DNA from: Streptomyces sp. SAT1 | Lineage (GTDB): Bacteria > Actinomycetota > Actinomycetes > Streptomycetales > Streptomycetaceae | Assembly: GCF_001654495.1 (NCBI RefSeq) | Contig: NZ_CP015849.1 | Span: forward strand, 4,005,501 to 4,069,500 | Direction of reading: 5' to 3' | DNA length: 64,000 nt | Part shown: piece after piece, positions 25,658 to 34,431 of the stretch | How the letters are laid out: the number at the start of each line of letters is the position of its first letter | Numbering within the stretch: position 1 is the stretch's first letter | Notes under the pieces: model-generated | What the model was told of the DNA's origin: nothing | Seen by the model: only the letters and a program-made list of their open reading frames with translations | Databases searched by the model: none | Made by a program: the position numbers and the translations under genes

Positions 25658-27298
25658 GTGGTCGTGCCGGAGCTGAGGGGCTGGCAGGCCGCGGAAGAGC
25701 GGCTGGCACGCCTGACGCGGTCCCTGCGGCCGCGCCTCGCGCGGGTCGCACGGTCCACGGGGCCGGTCCTGGCCACGGCCGCGCGGACCACGCGGCCGTG
25801 GATCGCACGGTTCGCGCAGGCCACCGGGCCACGGCAGGGGCGGCCCAGGACGTGGCGGTACACCGCCGGTGCGACCACCGCCGGGCTGGCGCTGGCCGCG
25901 GGTGTGGTGACTGCCGCCGGTCCCTGGGACTCCACCGGTCAGCGTACGGCCGAGCGGGATCGGGCCGCGGCCCTGAAGCACGCGGGTGGCGCAGATCACG
26001 GCCGCGGTTCCGATATGTCCCGGGGTGCGCGCCCCGGCGGCGCGGCGGCGGCCACCCCGCGGGCCGCGCCCAGCGCAGCCGCCGTCCTCGCGGGCCTCGG
26101 CGGCACCGGCGGCGCCGTCCGGCCGGCGGCCGAGGGACCGGCCCTCGCCCCCGTCCTCGATCCGCTCCTGGAGAACCCGGCGCTCGGCACCGGCCGCTCC
26201 GCCGCCGTCGTCGACATCACCACCGGCCGGCAGCTCTACGGGCAGGGCGCCGGAAACGGCCTCACCCCCGCCTCCACCACCAAGATCGCCACCGCCGTCG
26301 CCGCCCTGTCCGCCCTCGGCCCCGACCACCGCCTCACCACCCGCGCCGCCCTGGAGCCCGACACCGGGGAACTCGTCCTCGTCGGCGGCGGCGACCCCAC
26401 CCTCACCGCCCGCAAGGACGCCAAGGGCGCCGCCAGCCTGCGCGCCCTCGCCGACGCCACGGCCACCGCCCTGGCCGGGCGCGGGGTGCACCAGGTGACC
26501 CTGTCGTACGACACCACCCTGTACGCCGGCGCCGACCTGCACCCCATCGGCGTGAACGAGAACCTGGCCCGGGTCAGCGCGCTCATGGCCGACGAGGGCC
26601 GTACCGACGACTCCGCCAGCGGCCCCGCCGACCGCGTCGCCGACCCGGCCGCCGAGGCCGCCCGCGCCTTCGGCCGCTTCCTGAACGAACACGGCGTCCG
26701 GACCACCGCCCCCGGACCCTCCAAGGCGACCGGACGCGCGCAGACCCTCGCGACCGTGTCCTCGCCCCCGCTGTCCGACGTGGTCGAACGCATGCTCACC
26801 AACAGCGACAACGACATCGCCGAGGCGCTCGCCCGGCAGACGGCCAGGGCCTCCGGCCAACGGGCCGACTTCGCGGGCGGCGCCCGTGCCGTCGCCGCCC
26901 GGCTGAAGGCGCTCGGCCTGCCCCTGGCCGGCACCGCCTTCCACGACGGCAGCGGCCTGGACCGCGCCGACCGGCTCACCGCGAACCTGCTCACCGCCCT
27001 GCTGCGCACCGCCGCCGACCCCGCCCGTCCCGGGCTGCGGCCGGTCCTCACCGGACTGCCGGTCGCCGGGTTCACGGGCACCCTCGCCGACCGCTACACC
27101 GGCGACGGCGCCGCCGGGATCGTCCGGGCCAAGACCGGCACCCTGACCGGTGTGAACACGCTGGCGGGCACGGCCGTCGACCGCGACGGCCGGCTGCTGG
27201 CCTTCGCCTTCCTCGCCGAGGGCACCACCGACCCGCAGGCCGCCCAGGCGGCCCTGGACCATGCAGCGACGACCCTGGCGGCCTGCGGCTGCGGCTGA
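25658..27298 (+). CDS. dacB: D-alanyl-D-alanine carboxypeptidase/endopeptidase (PBP4, peptidase S13)
   Basis: 546 residues. A basic N-terminus is followed by one membrane anchor near residues 68-88 (AGATTAGLALAAGVVTAAG). The penicillin-binding motifs are complete: SxxK as STTK in TPASTTKIATAV, SxN as SDN in TNSDNDIAE, and KTG as AKTGTLTG. It is extracytoplasmic and trims or cleaves peptidoglycan cross-links. GTG 25658 follows GAAAGGGG. The reading frame ends in CGCG, and the same 3'-end sequence recurs about 200 bp downstream as a noncoding copy. Confidence 0.92.
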   Translation: MVVPELRGWQAAEERLARLTRSLRPRLARVARSTGPVLATAARTTRPWIARFAQATGPRQGRPRTWRYTAGATTAGLALAAGVVTAAGPWDSTGQRTAERDRAAALKHAGGADHGRGSDMSRGARPGGAAAATPRAAPSAAAVLAGLGGTGGAVRPAAEGPALAPVLDPLLENPALGTGRSAAVVDITTGRQLYGQGAGNGLTPASTTKIATAVAALSALGPDHRLTTRAALEPDTGELVLVGGGDPTLTARKDAKGAASLRALADATATALAGRGVHQVTLSYDTTLYAGADLHPIGVNENLARVSALMADEGRTDDSASGPADRVADPAAEAARAFGRFLNEHGVRTTAPGPSKATGRAQTLATVSSPPLSDVVERMLTNSDNDIAEALARQTARASGQRADFAGGARAVAARLKALGLPLAGTAFHDGSGLDRADRLTANLLTALLRTAADPARPGLRPVLTGLPVAGFTGTLADRYTGDGAAGIVRAKTGTLTGVNTLAGTAVDRDGRLLAFAFLAEGTTDPQAAQAALDHAATTLAACGCG

Positions 27299-27540
27299 GC
27301 CCCGCCGTCCGGGACGCCCGCCGGGGCCTCGCGCGGTTCCGGGGCGGCCTCCGGGCGGCCCCCGGGGCGGACTCCGGACGCCACGGCCCGGGGCCGGGCG
27401 CCGGTACCGGAGAGGCGTCTGTCGCCCTGCCTCCCGGTGACGGCGCCGGCCCGGCCCTGGGCGGCTATGACGCGGCGCCCCCGGCGGCCTGCGGCTGAAC
27501 CCCGTACGTCCGGGACGCCCGCCGGGATCCCGCGCGGACC
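27277..27540 (+). repeat. Imperfect direct duplication of the 3' end of dacB
   Basis: GGCGGCCTGCGGCTG occurs at 27277-27291, at the end of dacB, and again at 27483-27497. Both are followed by near-identical bases around GTCCGGGACGCCCGCCGGG. The second copy lies in the 341-bp gap 27299-27639, which otherwise holds no gene I can support. Confidence 0.7.
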
Positions 27541-27627
27541 CTGGACGGCCTCTGGACGCGGTGGCCCGGGGGCGTGCTCCGGCACCCGGTGCCGTCCGCC
27601 GCCCTGCCCTGAGTGGCGGCGCTCACG

Positions 27628-27633
27628 TACCGT
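27628..27633 (+). promoter_or_regulatory. -10 hexamer TACCGT, leaderless configuration
   Basis: TACCGT ends 6 nt before ATG 27640 with no room for a ribosome binding site. A leaderless transcript is likely. Confidence 0.5.
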
Positions 27634-27639
27634 TGACAC

Positions 27640-28773
27640 ATGACGAGCATCGGTGGTGCCGCAAGTCCCGGGATGGTCGACTGGAATCTCGCGGTGGCGA
27701 CCGCGACCAGGCTGGTCCGGCCGGGCCCCGAGGTGAGCCGCGACGACGCCCGCGCGGTGGTCGCGGAGCTGCGCCGGCACGCCAAGGTCTCCGAGGAGCA
27801 CGTGCGGGCCTTCACCCGGCTGGGCACCGAGGAGACCCACGACACCCCGGTCCTGGTCGTCGACCGCCCCGGCTGGATCCGGGCCAACGTAGCCGGCTTC
27901 CGCGAACTGCTCAGGCCGCTGCTGGACAAGATGCAGGAGCGGCGCGGCAGCAACCCCGGCGCCGCCGTCCTCGGCGCCGTCGGCGGCAAGGTCACCGGCG
28001 TCGAACTGGGCATGCTGCTGTCGTTCCTCGCCTCCCGCGTGCTCGGCCAGTACGAGACCTTCGCCCCGGCCGTCCGCGACCTGCCCGGGGGTGCCGACGG
28101 CGGCGGACGGCTCCTCCTGGTCGCCCCGAACATCGTCCACGTCGAACGCGAACTCGACGTGGAGCCGCACGACTTCCGCCTCTGGGTCTGCCTGCACGAG
28201 GAGACGCACCGCACGCAGTTCACCGCGGTGCCCTGGCTGCGCGACCACCTGGAGGGTGAAATCCAGTCGTTCCTGTCCGAGACCGACGTCGACCCCACCG
28301 CGTTCCTCGAACGGATCCGGGACGCCGCGCAGTCGCTCGTCGGCGGCCGCCCCGAGGGCGAGGAGGACGACGGCGGGCGCTCCCTGGTCGAACTGGTCCA
28401 GACCCCCTCGCAGCGCGAGATCCTCGCCCGGCTCACCGCCGTGATGTCCCTCCTGGAGGGCCACGCCGACTATGTGATGGACGGGGTGGGCCCCGAGGTC
28501 GTGCCGAGCGTCGCCGAGATCCGCGAGAAGTTCCAGCAGCGCCGCGCGAAGGGCGCCTCCCGGCTCGACTCGGCGCTGCGCAAGCTGCTCGGCCTGGATG
28601 CCAAACTGCGCCAGTACCGGGACGGCGAGCGGTTCGTCCGCGCGGTCGTCGACCAGGTCGGCATGGACGGCTTCAACCGCGTCTGGACCTCCCCCAACAC
28701 TCTTCCCACCAAGGCGGAGATCGCCGAACCGGCGGACTGGGTGGCGCGGGTGCACCGCAAGGCCGAGTCGTGA
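27640..28773 (+). CDS. Zinc-dependent metalloprotease (DUF2342, F420-associated family)
   Basis: 377 residues. The metallopeptidase motif HEETH is seen in WVCLHEETHRTQF, with a downstream EGHADYVMDG that can supply the third ligand. The family is actinobacterial and is often annotated as coenzyme F420 biosynthesis-associated because of its distribution; the substrate is unknown. No signal peptide is seen, so probably cytosolic. It precedes tilS with a 190-bp gap, a conserved neighbourhood in Streptomyces. Confidence 0.85.
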   Translation: MTSIGGAASPGMVDWNLAVATATRLVRPGPEVSRDDARAVVAELRRHAKVSEEHVRAFTRLGTEETHDTPVLVVDRPGWIRANVAGFRELLRPLLDKMQERRGSNPGAAVLGAVGGKVTGVELGMLLSFLASRVLGQYETFAPAVRDLPGGADGGGRLLLVAPNIVHVERELDVEPHDFRLWVCLHEETHRTQFTAVPWLRDHLEGEIQSFLSETDVDPTAFLERIRDAAQSLVGGRPEGEEDDGGRSLVELVQTPSQREILARLTAVMSLLEGHADYVMDGVGPEVVPSVAEIREKFQQRRAKGASRLDSALRKLLGLDAKLRQYRDGERFVRAVVDQVGMDGFNRVWTSPNTLPTKAEIAEPADWVARVHRKAES

Positions 28774-28963
28774 ACCGGCCGCGGACGGGGTGAACCGGAT
28801 CCGGCCGACGGCAGACGAACGCCCCTCCAATCACCCGTCCGAGGGACCGTGAGCGATGGGTAGGCGTGCGATGCTCGGGGAACGGCCCGTTTCTGTCACC
28901 ATCGACACACTCTGAGTGACCTGCTCGGGCTCACCCCCGAAAACTCCGTGAAGGGAACCGGAC

Positions 28964-30160
28964 ATGGGTCCCCATCCTGCGGTCGCGGCGATACGCCTGG
29001 CGGTCCGCCGCGTCCTGAACGACATCCTCGACGAGCAGTCCCCGGCCCCGCCCCCCGCCGGGCCGCCCCGCCCCGAACTCCAGACCGCGCACGCGGCGCA
29101 GGCGGCGTACGGCGGACAGCCGCAGCACACCGCGCCCGCCCCGCGCCCCGCACAGCTGCCCGAGCGCCCCGCGCCCGGCGTGCCCACCCCCAGCCGGACA
29201 CCCCGCGCGCCGCGCGCCCCGCACGGCGCGAACGCCGCCCGTACGCCCGCGCCGCTCGTGCTCGTCGCCTGCTCCGGCGGCGCCGACTCCATGGCGCTCG
29301 CCTCCGCCCTCGCCTTCGAGGCGCCCAAGCTCGGCATCCGCGCCGGCGGCGTCACCGTCGACCACGGCCTCCAGCCCGGCTCCGACCTGCGCGCCGCCGA
29401 GGTCGCCCAGCGGCTGCGCGAACTCGGCCTCGACCCGGTCGACGCCGTCGCCGTCACCGTCGGCCGCGACGGCGGCCCCGAGGCCGCCGCCCGCGACGCG
29501 CGCTACGCCGCCCTGGACGCCGCGGCCGACCGCCACGGCGCCCACGCCGTCCTGCTCGGCCACACCCGCGACGACCAGGCCGAGACGGTCCTGCTCGGCC
29601 TCGCCCGCGGCTCCGGCATCCGCTCCCTGTCCGGCATGGCCGCGGTCTCGGGGGCCGGCGGCCGCTACCGGCGCCCGTTCCTGCACATCGACCGGCAGAC
29701 CGCCCGCAGGGCCTGCATGGTCCAGTCGCTGCCCGTCTGGGACGACCCGCACAACACCGACCCCGCCTACACCCGCTCCCGGCTGCGCCACGAGGGACTG
29801 CCCGCCCTGGAGAAGGCCCTCGGCAAGGGCGTCGTCGAGGCCCTGGCCCGCACCGCCCAGCTCTCCCGCGACGACGCCGACGCGCTCGACGCCTGGGCCG
29901 GCCAGGCCGAGGCCGTCGCCCGCGACGAAGCGGGCTGCCTGGAGTGCGCCAAGCTGCACGACCTGCCGCCCGCCGTGCGCCGCCGGGTGCTGCGCCGCGC
30001 CGCCATCGACGCCGGGGCGCCGGCCGGATCCCTGTTCGCCCGCCACATCGAGGAAGTGGACCGGCTGATCACCGGCTGGCGGGGCCAGGGAGCCATCAAC
30101 CTCCCGGGCAAAGTCGTCGCCCGGCGGCAGGGTGGCAGACTGGTGATTCGGCAAGGCTGA
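28964..30160 (+). CDS. tilS: tRNA(Ile)-lysidine synthetase
   Basis: 398 residues. The PP-loop ATP-pyrophosphatase motif is CSGGADSMAL, near residue 105, and GHTRDDQAETVLLGLARGSG is diagnostic of TilS. The enzyme attaches lysine to C34 of the CAU-anticodon tRNA-Ile so that it reads AUA. Residues about 28-95 are a Pro/Ala-rich low-complexity insert separating the first helix from the catalytic core. The separate C-terminal TilS domain of longer enzymes is absent, as is usual for the actinobacterial form. Followed by hpt and ftsH. Confidence 0.93.
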   Translation: MGPHPAVAAIRLAVRRVLNDILDEQSPAPPPAGPPRPELQTAHAAQAAYGGQPQHTAPAPRPAQLPERPAPGVPTPSRTPRAPRAPHGANAARTPAPLVLVACSGGADSMALASALAFEAPKLGIRAGGVTVDHGLQPGSDLRAAEVAQRLRELGLDPVDAVAVTVGRDGGPEAAARDARYAALDAAADRHGAHAVLLGHTRDDQAETVLLGLARGSGIRSLSGMAAVSGAGGRYRRPFLHIDRQTARRACMVQSLPVWDDPHNTDPAYTRSRLRHEGLPALEKALGKGVVEALARTAQLSRDDADALDAWAGQAEAVARDEAGCLECAKLHDLPPAVRRRVLRRAAIDAGAPAGSLFARHIEEVDRLITGWRGQGAINLPGKVVARRQGGRLVIRQG

Positions 30161-30162
30161 AA

Positions 30163-30232
30163 CCTTCCCCCCGGGGGAGGCGCCGGTCTCCCCTCCGGGG
30201 AGGCTCCCGGCAGGTCTCCCCGCCGGGAGACC
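30163..30232 (+). terminator. Three consecutive GC hairpins between tilS and hpt
   Basis: Stems lie at 30163-30170/30173-30180 (one wobble pair), 30188-30193/30197-30202 (CTCCCC/GGGGAG) and 30213-30220/30225-30232 (GGTCTCCC/GGGAGACC). There is no T tract. They could terminate tilS or form an attenuator in the hpt leader; all three motifs share a CTCCCC/GGGGAG core. Confidence 0.55.
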
Positions 30233-30253
30233 CACAGCAGCCGCGAGCCGTCA

Positions 30254-30838
30254 ATGCGGGACGACCGACCGAAAGTGATGCGGGTGGACGCGAAAGACAT
30301 GGGTGCCGACCTCCAGCAGGTGCTCATCACCAAGGAAGAGATCGACGCCAAGCTGACCGAGCTGGCCGCGAAGATCGACGCGGAGTACGCGGGCAAGGAC
30401 CTGCTGATCGTCGGCGTCCTCAAGGGCGCGGTCATGGTCATGGCCGACCTGGCAAGGGCGCTGTCCACCCCGCTCACCATGGACTGGATGGCCGTGTCCT
30501 CCTACGGCGCGGGCACCCAGTCCTCCGGCGTGGTGCGGATCCTCAAGGACCTCGACACCGACATCAAGGGCCGCCACGTCCTGATCGTCGAGGACATCAT
30601 CGACTCCGGCCTGACCCTGTCGTGGCTGCTGTCCAACCTGGGCTCGCGCGAGCCGGCCTCCCTCAAGGTCTGCACGCTGCTGCGCAAGCCGGACGCCGCG
30701 AAGGTCGCCATCGACGTGGAGTGGGTCGGCTTCGACATCCCCAACGAGTTCGTCGTCGGCTACGGCCTCGACTACGCCGAGAAGTACCGCAACCTGCCGT
30801 TCGTCGGTACGCTCGCCCCCCACGTCTACGGCGGCTGA
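30254..30838 (+). CDS. hpt: Hypoxanthine phosphoribosyltransferase
   Basis: 194 residues from ATG 30254; ATG 30278 (186 residues) is equally possible because neither has a good ribosome binding site. The PRPP-binding motif VLIVEDIIDSGLTLSWLL and the purine-site segment WVGFDIPNEFVVGYGLDYAEKYRNLPFVG (shown in part elsewhere in the family) identify it. It salvages hypoxanthine and guanine to IMP and GMP. The tilS-hpt-ftsH order is widely conserved in bacteria. Confidence 0.93.
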   Translation: MRDDRPKVMRVDAKDMGADLQQVLITKEEIDAKLTELAAKIDAEYAGKDLLIVGVLKGAVMVMADLARALSTPLTMDWMAVSSYGAGTQSSGVVRILKDLDTDIKGRHVLIVEDIIDSGLTLSWLLSNLGSREPASLKVCTLLRKPDAAKVAIDVEWVGFDIPNEFVVGYGLDYAEKYRNLPFVGTLAPHVYGG

Positions 30839-30952
30839 CCCATAAGGGCGCAGCCCGTACGGTGATCGGGAACCCCGGCGGCCCCGGAGCCGTTGGAGCA
30901 TGCAGACGGGAACGCCAGCTCTCCCGTGCGGCTTCTCGCCACGATGCTGGGG

Positions 30953-30958
30953 TACCGT
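30953..30958 (+). promoter_or_regulatory. Possible -10 (TACCGT) of ftsH
   Basis: A TAnnnT hexamer in the 183-bp gap before ftsH; no -35 is recognisable. It would give a leader of about 55-60 nt. Confidence 0.3.
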
Positions 30959-31021
30959 CAGAAGAACTGTCTTATCAAACTCACTATGGCAGGAGGGACG
31001 GGGCGTCATCGCTCCGTATGG

Positions 31022-33061
31022 ATGGACGTGAAGCGATACTTCCGTGGGCCGGTCATGTGGATCGTGCTGGCCGTCCTTGCCGTGGTCGTGTTGATGCAGG
31101 TCGTCGGCTCGTCCGGCGGCTACAAGACGGTTGACACAGGCCAGGTCGTAGCAGCGATCAATGACAACCGGGTCCAGCAGGCCAAGCTGACCACCGGCGA
31201 CGAGCAGACCATCAAGGTCGAGCTCAAGGACGGCCAGAAGGTCTCCGGCAGCTCCAAGATCCAGGCGAGCTACATCGGCGACCAGGGCGCAGCCCTCGCC
31301 AACACGCTGCAGGACAAGTACCAGCACAAGCAGATCCCGGACGGCTACACGGTCTCGCCGTCCAAGCAGAACCCCTTCCTCGGTGTCCTGCTCTCCCTGC
31401 TGCCCTTCGTCCTCATCGTGGTCGTCTTCCTGTTCCTGATGAACCAGATGCAGGGCGGCGGCTCCCGGGTCATGAACTTCGGGAAGTCCAAGGCCAAGCT
31501 CATCACCAAGGACACCCCGAAGACGACGTTCTCCGACGTCGCGGGCGCCGACGAGGCCGTCGAGGAGCTCCACGAGATCAAGGAGTTCCTCCAGGAGCCG
31601 GCCAAGTTCCAGGCCGTCGGGGCGAAGATCCCCAAGGGCGTCCTGCTCTACGGGCCGCCCGGAACCGGCAAGACCCTGCTCGCGCGCGCCGTCGCGGGCG
31701 AGGCGGGCGTCCCGTTCTACTCGATCTCCGGTTCCGACTTCGTCGAGATGTTCGTCGGTGTCGGTGCCTCCCGGGTCCGTGACCTGTTCGAGCAGGCCAA
31801 GGCGAACGCCCCGGCGATCGTCTTCGTCGACGAGATCGACGCGGTCGGCCGCCACCGCGGCGCCGGCCTCGGCGGCGGTCACGACGAGCGCGAGCAGACC
31901 CTGAACCAGCTGCTCGTCGAGATGGACGGCTTCGACGTGAAGGGCGGCGTGATCCTCATCGCCGCCACCAACCGGCCCGACATCCTCGACCCGGCCCTCC
32001 TGCGCCCCGGCCGCTTCGACCGGCAGATCGCCGTCGACCGCCCGGACATGCAGGGCCGTCTGGAGATCCTCAAGGTCCACCAGAAGGGCAAGCCGGTCGC
32101 GAAGGACGTCGACCTGGCCGCGGTCGCCCGCCGCACCCCCGGCTTCACCGGTGCCGATCTCTCCAACGTCCTGAACGAGGCCGCGCTGCTCACGGCCCGC
32201 AGCGACCAGAAGCTGATCGACAACAAGATGCTGGACGAGGCGATCGACCGTGTGGTCGCGGGCCCGCAGAAGCGGACCCGGATCATGTCGGACAAGGAGA
32301 AGAAGATCACCGCGTACCACGAGGGCGGACACGCCCTGGTCGCGGCGGCCTCGCCGAACTCCGACCCGGTCCACAAGATCACGATCCTGTCCCGCGGCCG
32401 GGCCCTCGGCTACACGATGGTGCTCCCGGACGAGGACAAGTACTCCACCACGCGCAACGAGATGCTGGACCAGCTGGCCTACATGCTCGGTGGCCGCGCG
32501 GCCGAGGAACTGGTCTTCCACGACCCGACCACCGGCGCGGCGAACGACATCGAGAAGGCCACCTCCACGGCCCGCGCGATGGTCACGCAGTACGGCATGA
32601 CCGAGCGCCTCGGCGCGATCAAGTTCGGTGGCGACAACACCGAGCCGTTCCTCGGCCGTGAGATGGCTCACCAGCGCGACTACTCGGAAGAGGTCGCCGC
32701 ACTGGTGGACGAGGAGGTCAAGCAGCTCATCGAGAACGCGCACAACGAGGCCTGGGAGATCCTGGTCGAGAACCGCGACGTCCTCGACAACCTGGTCCTG
32801 GCCCTGCTGGAGAAGGAGACGCTGGGCAAGGAGGAGATCGCCGAGGTCTTCGCCCCCATCGTCAAGCGTCCCCCGCGGCCCGCCTGGACCGGCTCCTCCC
32901 GCCGCACCCCGTCCACCCGTCCGCCGGTGCTCTCCCCCAAGGAGCTGGCTCTCACCAACGGGGCGAACGGCGCGACGGCGGCGATCAGCACCGTGAAGTC
33001 CACCGCCACGGAGCCCGCCCCGGCGACGGAGCAGGCCCCGGAGGACCGCCCGGACAACTGA
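31022..33061 (+). CDS. ftsH: ATP-dependent zinc metalloprotease FtsH
   Basis: 679 residues. Two membrane helices (about 10-27 and 115-138) flank an extracytoplasmic segment. They are followed by an AAA+ domain with YGPPGTGKT near residue 210 and Walker B IVFVDEIDAVG, and the protease domain with zinc site HEGGH near residue 433. It degrades membrane and regulatory proteins. ATG 31022 (MDVKRYFRG) gives the standard length, but no strong Shine-Dalgarno precedes it. The frame is open further upstream through noncoding sequence. A disordered C-terminal tail (PAPATEQAPEDRPDN) is typical of Streptomyces FtsH. Confidence 0.96.
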   Translation: MDVKRYFRGPVMWIVLAVLAVVVLMQVVGSSGGYKTVDTGQVVAAINDNRVQQAKLTTGDEQTIKVELKDGQKVSGSSKIQASYIGDQGAALANTLQDKYQHKQIPDGYTVSPSKQNPFLGVLLSLLPFVLIVVVFLFLMNQMQGGGSRVMNFGKSKAKLITKDTPKTTFSDVAGADEAVEELHEIKEFLQEPAKFQAVGAKIPKGVLLYGPPGTGKTLLARAVAGEAGVPFYSISGSDFVEMFVGVGASRVRDLFEQAKANAPAIVFVDEIDAVGRHRGAGLGGGHDEREQTLNQLLVEMDGFDVKGGVILIAATNRPDILDPALLRPGRFDRQIAVDRPDMQGRLEILKVHQKGKPVAKDVDLAAVARRTPGFTGADLSNVLNEAALLTARSDQKLIDNKMLDEAIDRVVAGPQKRTRIMSDKEKKITAYHEGGHALVAAASPNSDPVHKITILSRGRALGYTMVLPDEDKYSTTRNEMLDQLAYMLGGRAAEELVFHDPTTGAANDIEKATSTARAMVTQYGMTERLGAIKFGGDNTEPFLGREMAHQRDYSEEVAALVDEEVKQLIENAHNEAWEILVENRDVLDNLVLALLEKETLGKEEIAEVFAPIVKRPPRPAWTGSSRRTPSTRPPVLSPKELALTNGANGATAAISTVKSTATEPAPATEQAPEDRPDN

Positions 33062-33085
33062 CCGGGCCCACCGGCCCCGGAATGT

Positions 33086-33125
33086 ATGCCGCGCCCCCCA
33101 GGTTCTAGCCTGGGGGGCGCGGCAT
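33086..33125 (+). terminator. Terminator between ftsH and folE
   Basis: A perfect 17-bp stem (33086-33102 with 33109-33125), a 6-nt loop TTCTAG and a short TT tail. Strong rho-independent-type structure. Confidence 0.85.
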
Positions 33126-33167
33126 TTCGCATGCCCGCGGCTGAGACAGACAGGAACGAGGCTTCAC

Positions 33168-33773
33168 ATGACCGACCCCGTGACGCTGGACGGCGAGGGC
33201 GCCATCGGCGAGTTCGACGAGAAGCGCGCCGAGAACGCCGTACGCGAACTCCTCATCGCGGTCGGCGAGGACCCGGACCGCGAGGGCCTGCGCGACACAC
33301 CGGGGCGGGTGGCGCGGGCGTACAGGGAGATATTCGCGGGTCTGTGGCAGCAGCCCGAGGACGTGCTGACGACGACGTTCGACCTGGGCCACGACGAGAT
33401 GGTGCTGGTCAAGGACATCGAGGTGTTCTCGACCTGTGAGCATCATCTGGTGCCGTTCCGGGGGGTCGCGCATGTCGGGTACATCCCGTCCACCAGCGGG
33501 AAGATCACCGGTCTGTCCAAGCTGGCCCGTCTCGTGGACGTCTACGCCCGCCGCCCGCAGGTGCAGGAACGACTCACCACCCAGATCGCCGACTCGCTGA
33601 TGGAGATACTGGAGCCGCGGGGCGTCATCGTCGTCGTGGAGTGCGAGCACATGTGCATGTCGATGCGGGGCATCCGCAAGCCCGGCGCGAAGACCATCAC
33701 CTCGGCGGTCCGGGGCCAGCTGCGGGACGCGGCGACGCGGAACGAGGCGATGAGCCTCATCATGGCGCGCTGA
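33168..33773 (+). CDS. folE: GTP cyclohydrolase I
   Basis: 201 residues, full length. Zinc and active-site motifs are present: FSTCEHHLVPF, VAHVGYIPS, LARLVDVYARRPQVQERLT and ECEHMCMSMRGIRKPG. It converts GTP to dihydroneopterin triphosphate, the first step of folate synthesis. ATG 33168 follows AGGAACGAGG. The remaining folate genes lie just downstream on the opposite strand, so folE converges on that operon. Confidence 0.96.
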   Translation: MTDPVTLDGEGAIGEFDEKRAENAVRELLIAVGEDPDREGLRDTPGRVARAYREIFAGLWQQPEDVLTTTFDLGHDEMVLVKDIEVFSTCEHHLVPFRGVAHVGYIPSTSGKITGLSKLARLVDVYARRPQVQERLTTQIADSLMEILEPRGVIVVVECEHMCMSMRGIRKPGAKTITSAVRGQLRDAATRNEAMSLIMAR

Positions 33774-33824
33774 GCGCCGACGACGCGCCCGGCGCGGTCG
33801 GCCGGGCGTGTGGGAGCCGGTAGA

Positions 33825-34313
33825 TCAGGCCGCCGGTTCCGCGCCCTGGGGGTTCTGGTCGTCGTCCTCGGGGAGTTTGCAGACGCGTTCGAGGAAGAGG
33901 GCCGCCGCTATCACGGCGAGGCCGGCGAGGACGGAGGCGCCGGCGTAGATGGCCTGGTCGCGGCGGGTGGGGATGTCGAGCAGTTCCAGGAGGAAGACGC
34001 CGGCGCCGCCGTACATGCCGGCGACGAGGGCGGCGACTAGGGCGCTGGCCTGGCCGAAGACGACCGCTCGGGCGGCCATCAGCGGGTCGACGCCCTTGGC
34101 GCCGGGGCGGCGCTCGCGCTGGGCCTTGAGGCGGGCGCGCAGCGAGAGGGCCGTGGACACCAGGACCACGGCGATCAGGGCGAGGACGATGGGGGCGGCC
34201 AGGGGGACGCTGGGCAGGGTTCCCACCGCGTTCCACAGGCGGGCGCCTGCCCAGGACAGCACTCCGGCGACGACGAACACGCCCGCCAGCACCCTGATGC
34301 GCAGCTCTTTCAC
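33825..34313 (-). CDS. DUF3180 membrane protein of the folate cluster
   Basis: 162 residues with four predicted transmembrane helices (VLAGVFVVAGVLSW, AAPIVLALIAVVLV, ASALVAALVAGMYGG, AIYAGASVLAGLAVIAAALF) and an acidic C-terminus. DUF3180 proteins are restricted to actinobacteria and almost always follow folK; the function is unknown. GTG 34313 follows AAGGGA. It is the last gene of the folP-folB-folK transcription unit. Confidence 0.85.
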   Translation of the reverse strand: MKELRIRVLAGVFVVAGVLSWAGARLWNAVGTLPSVPLAAPIVLALIAVVLVSTALSLRARLKAQRERRPGAKGVDPLMAARAVVFGQASALVAALVAGMYGGAGVFLLELLDIPTRRDQAIYAGASVLAGLAVIAAALFLERVCKLPEDDDQNPQGAEPAA

Positions 34314-34431
34314 GGTGTCCCTTCAGCTCCCCCGGACCGCGGTCGGGCGTCGGCGGCTCGTCCCGGGCCGGCCGGGGGAGCGGCGGTGCCGCCCCCGGAC
34401 CGGGCGCCGGGATCTTCCTCGACCTTAACGA

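Noticed and set aside
25030..27498. 822-residue plus-strand frame across ppa and dacB
   Set aside because: Runs antisense to ppa and in the wrong frame through dacB; Arg/Pro-rich shadow.
30251..32743. 830-residue open frame opposite hpt and ftsH
   Set aside because: Antisense shadow of two well-conserved genes; composition is the mirror of their codons.
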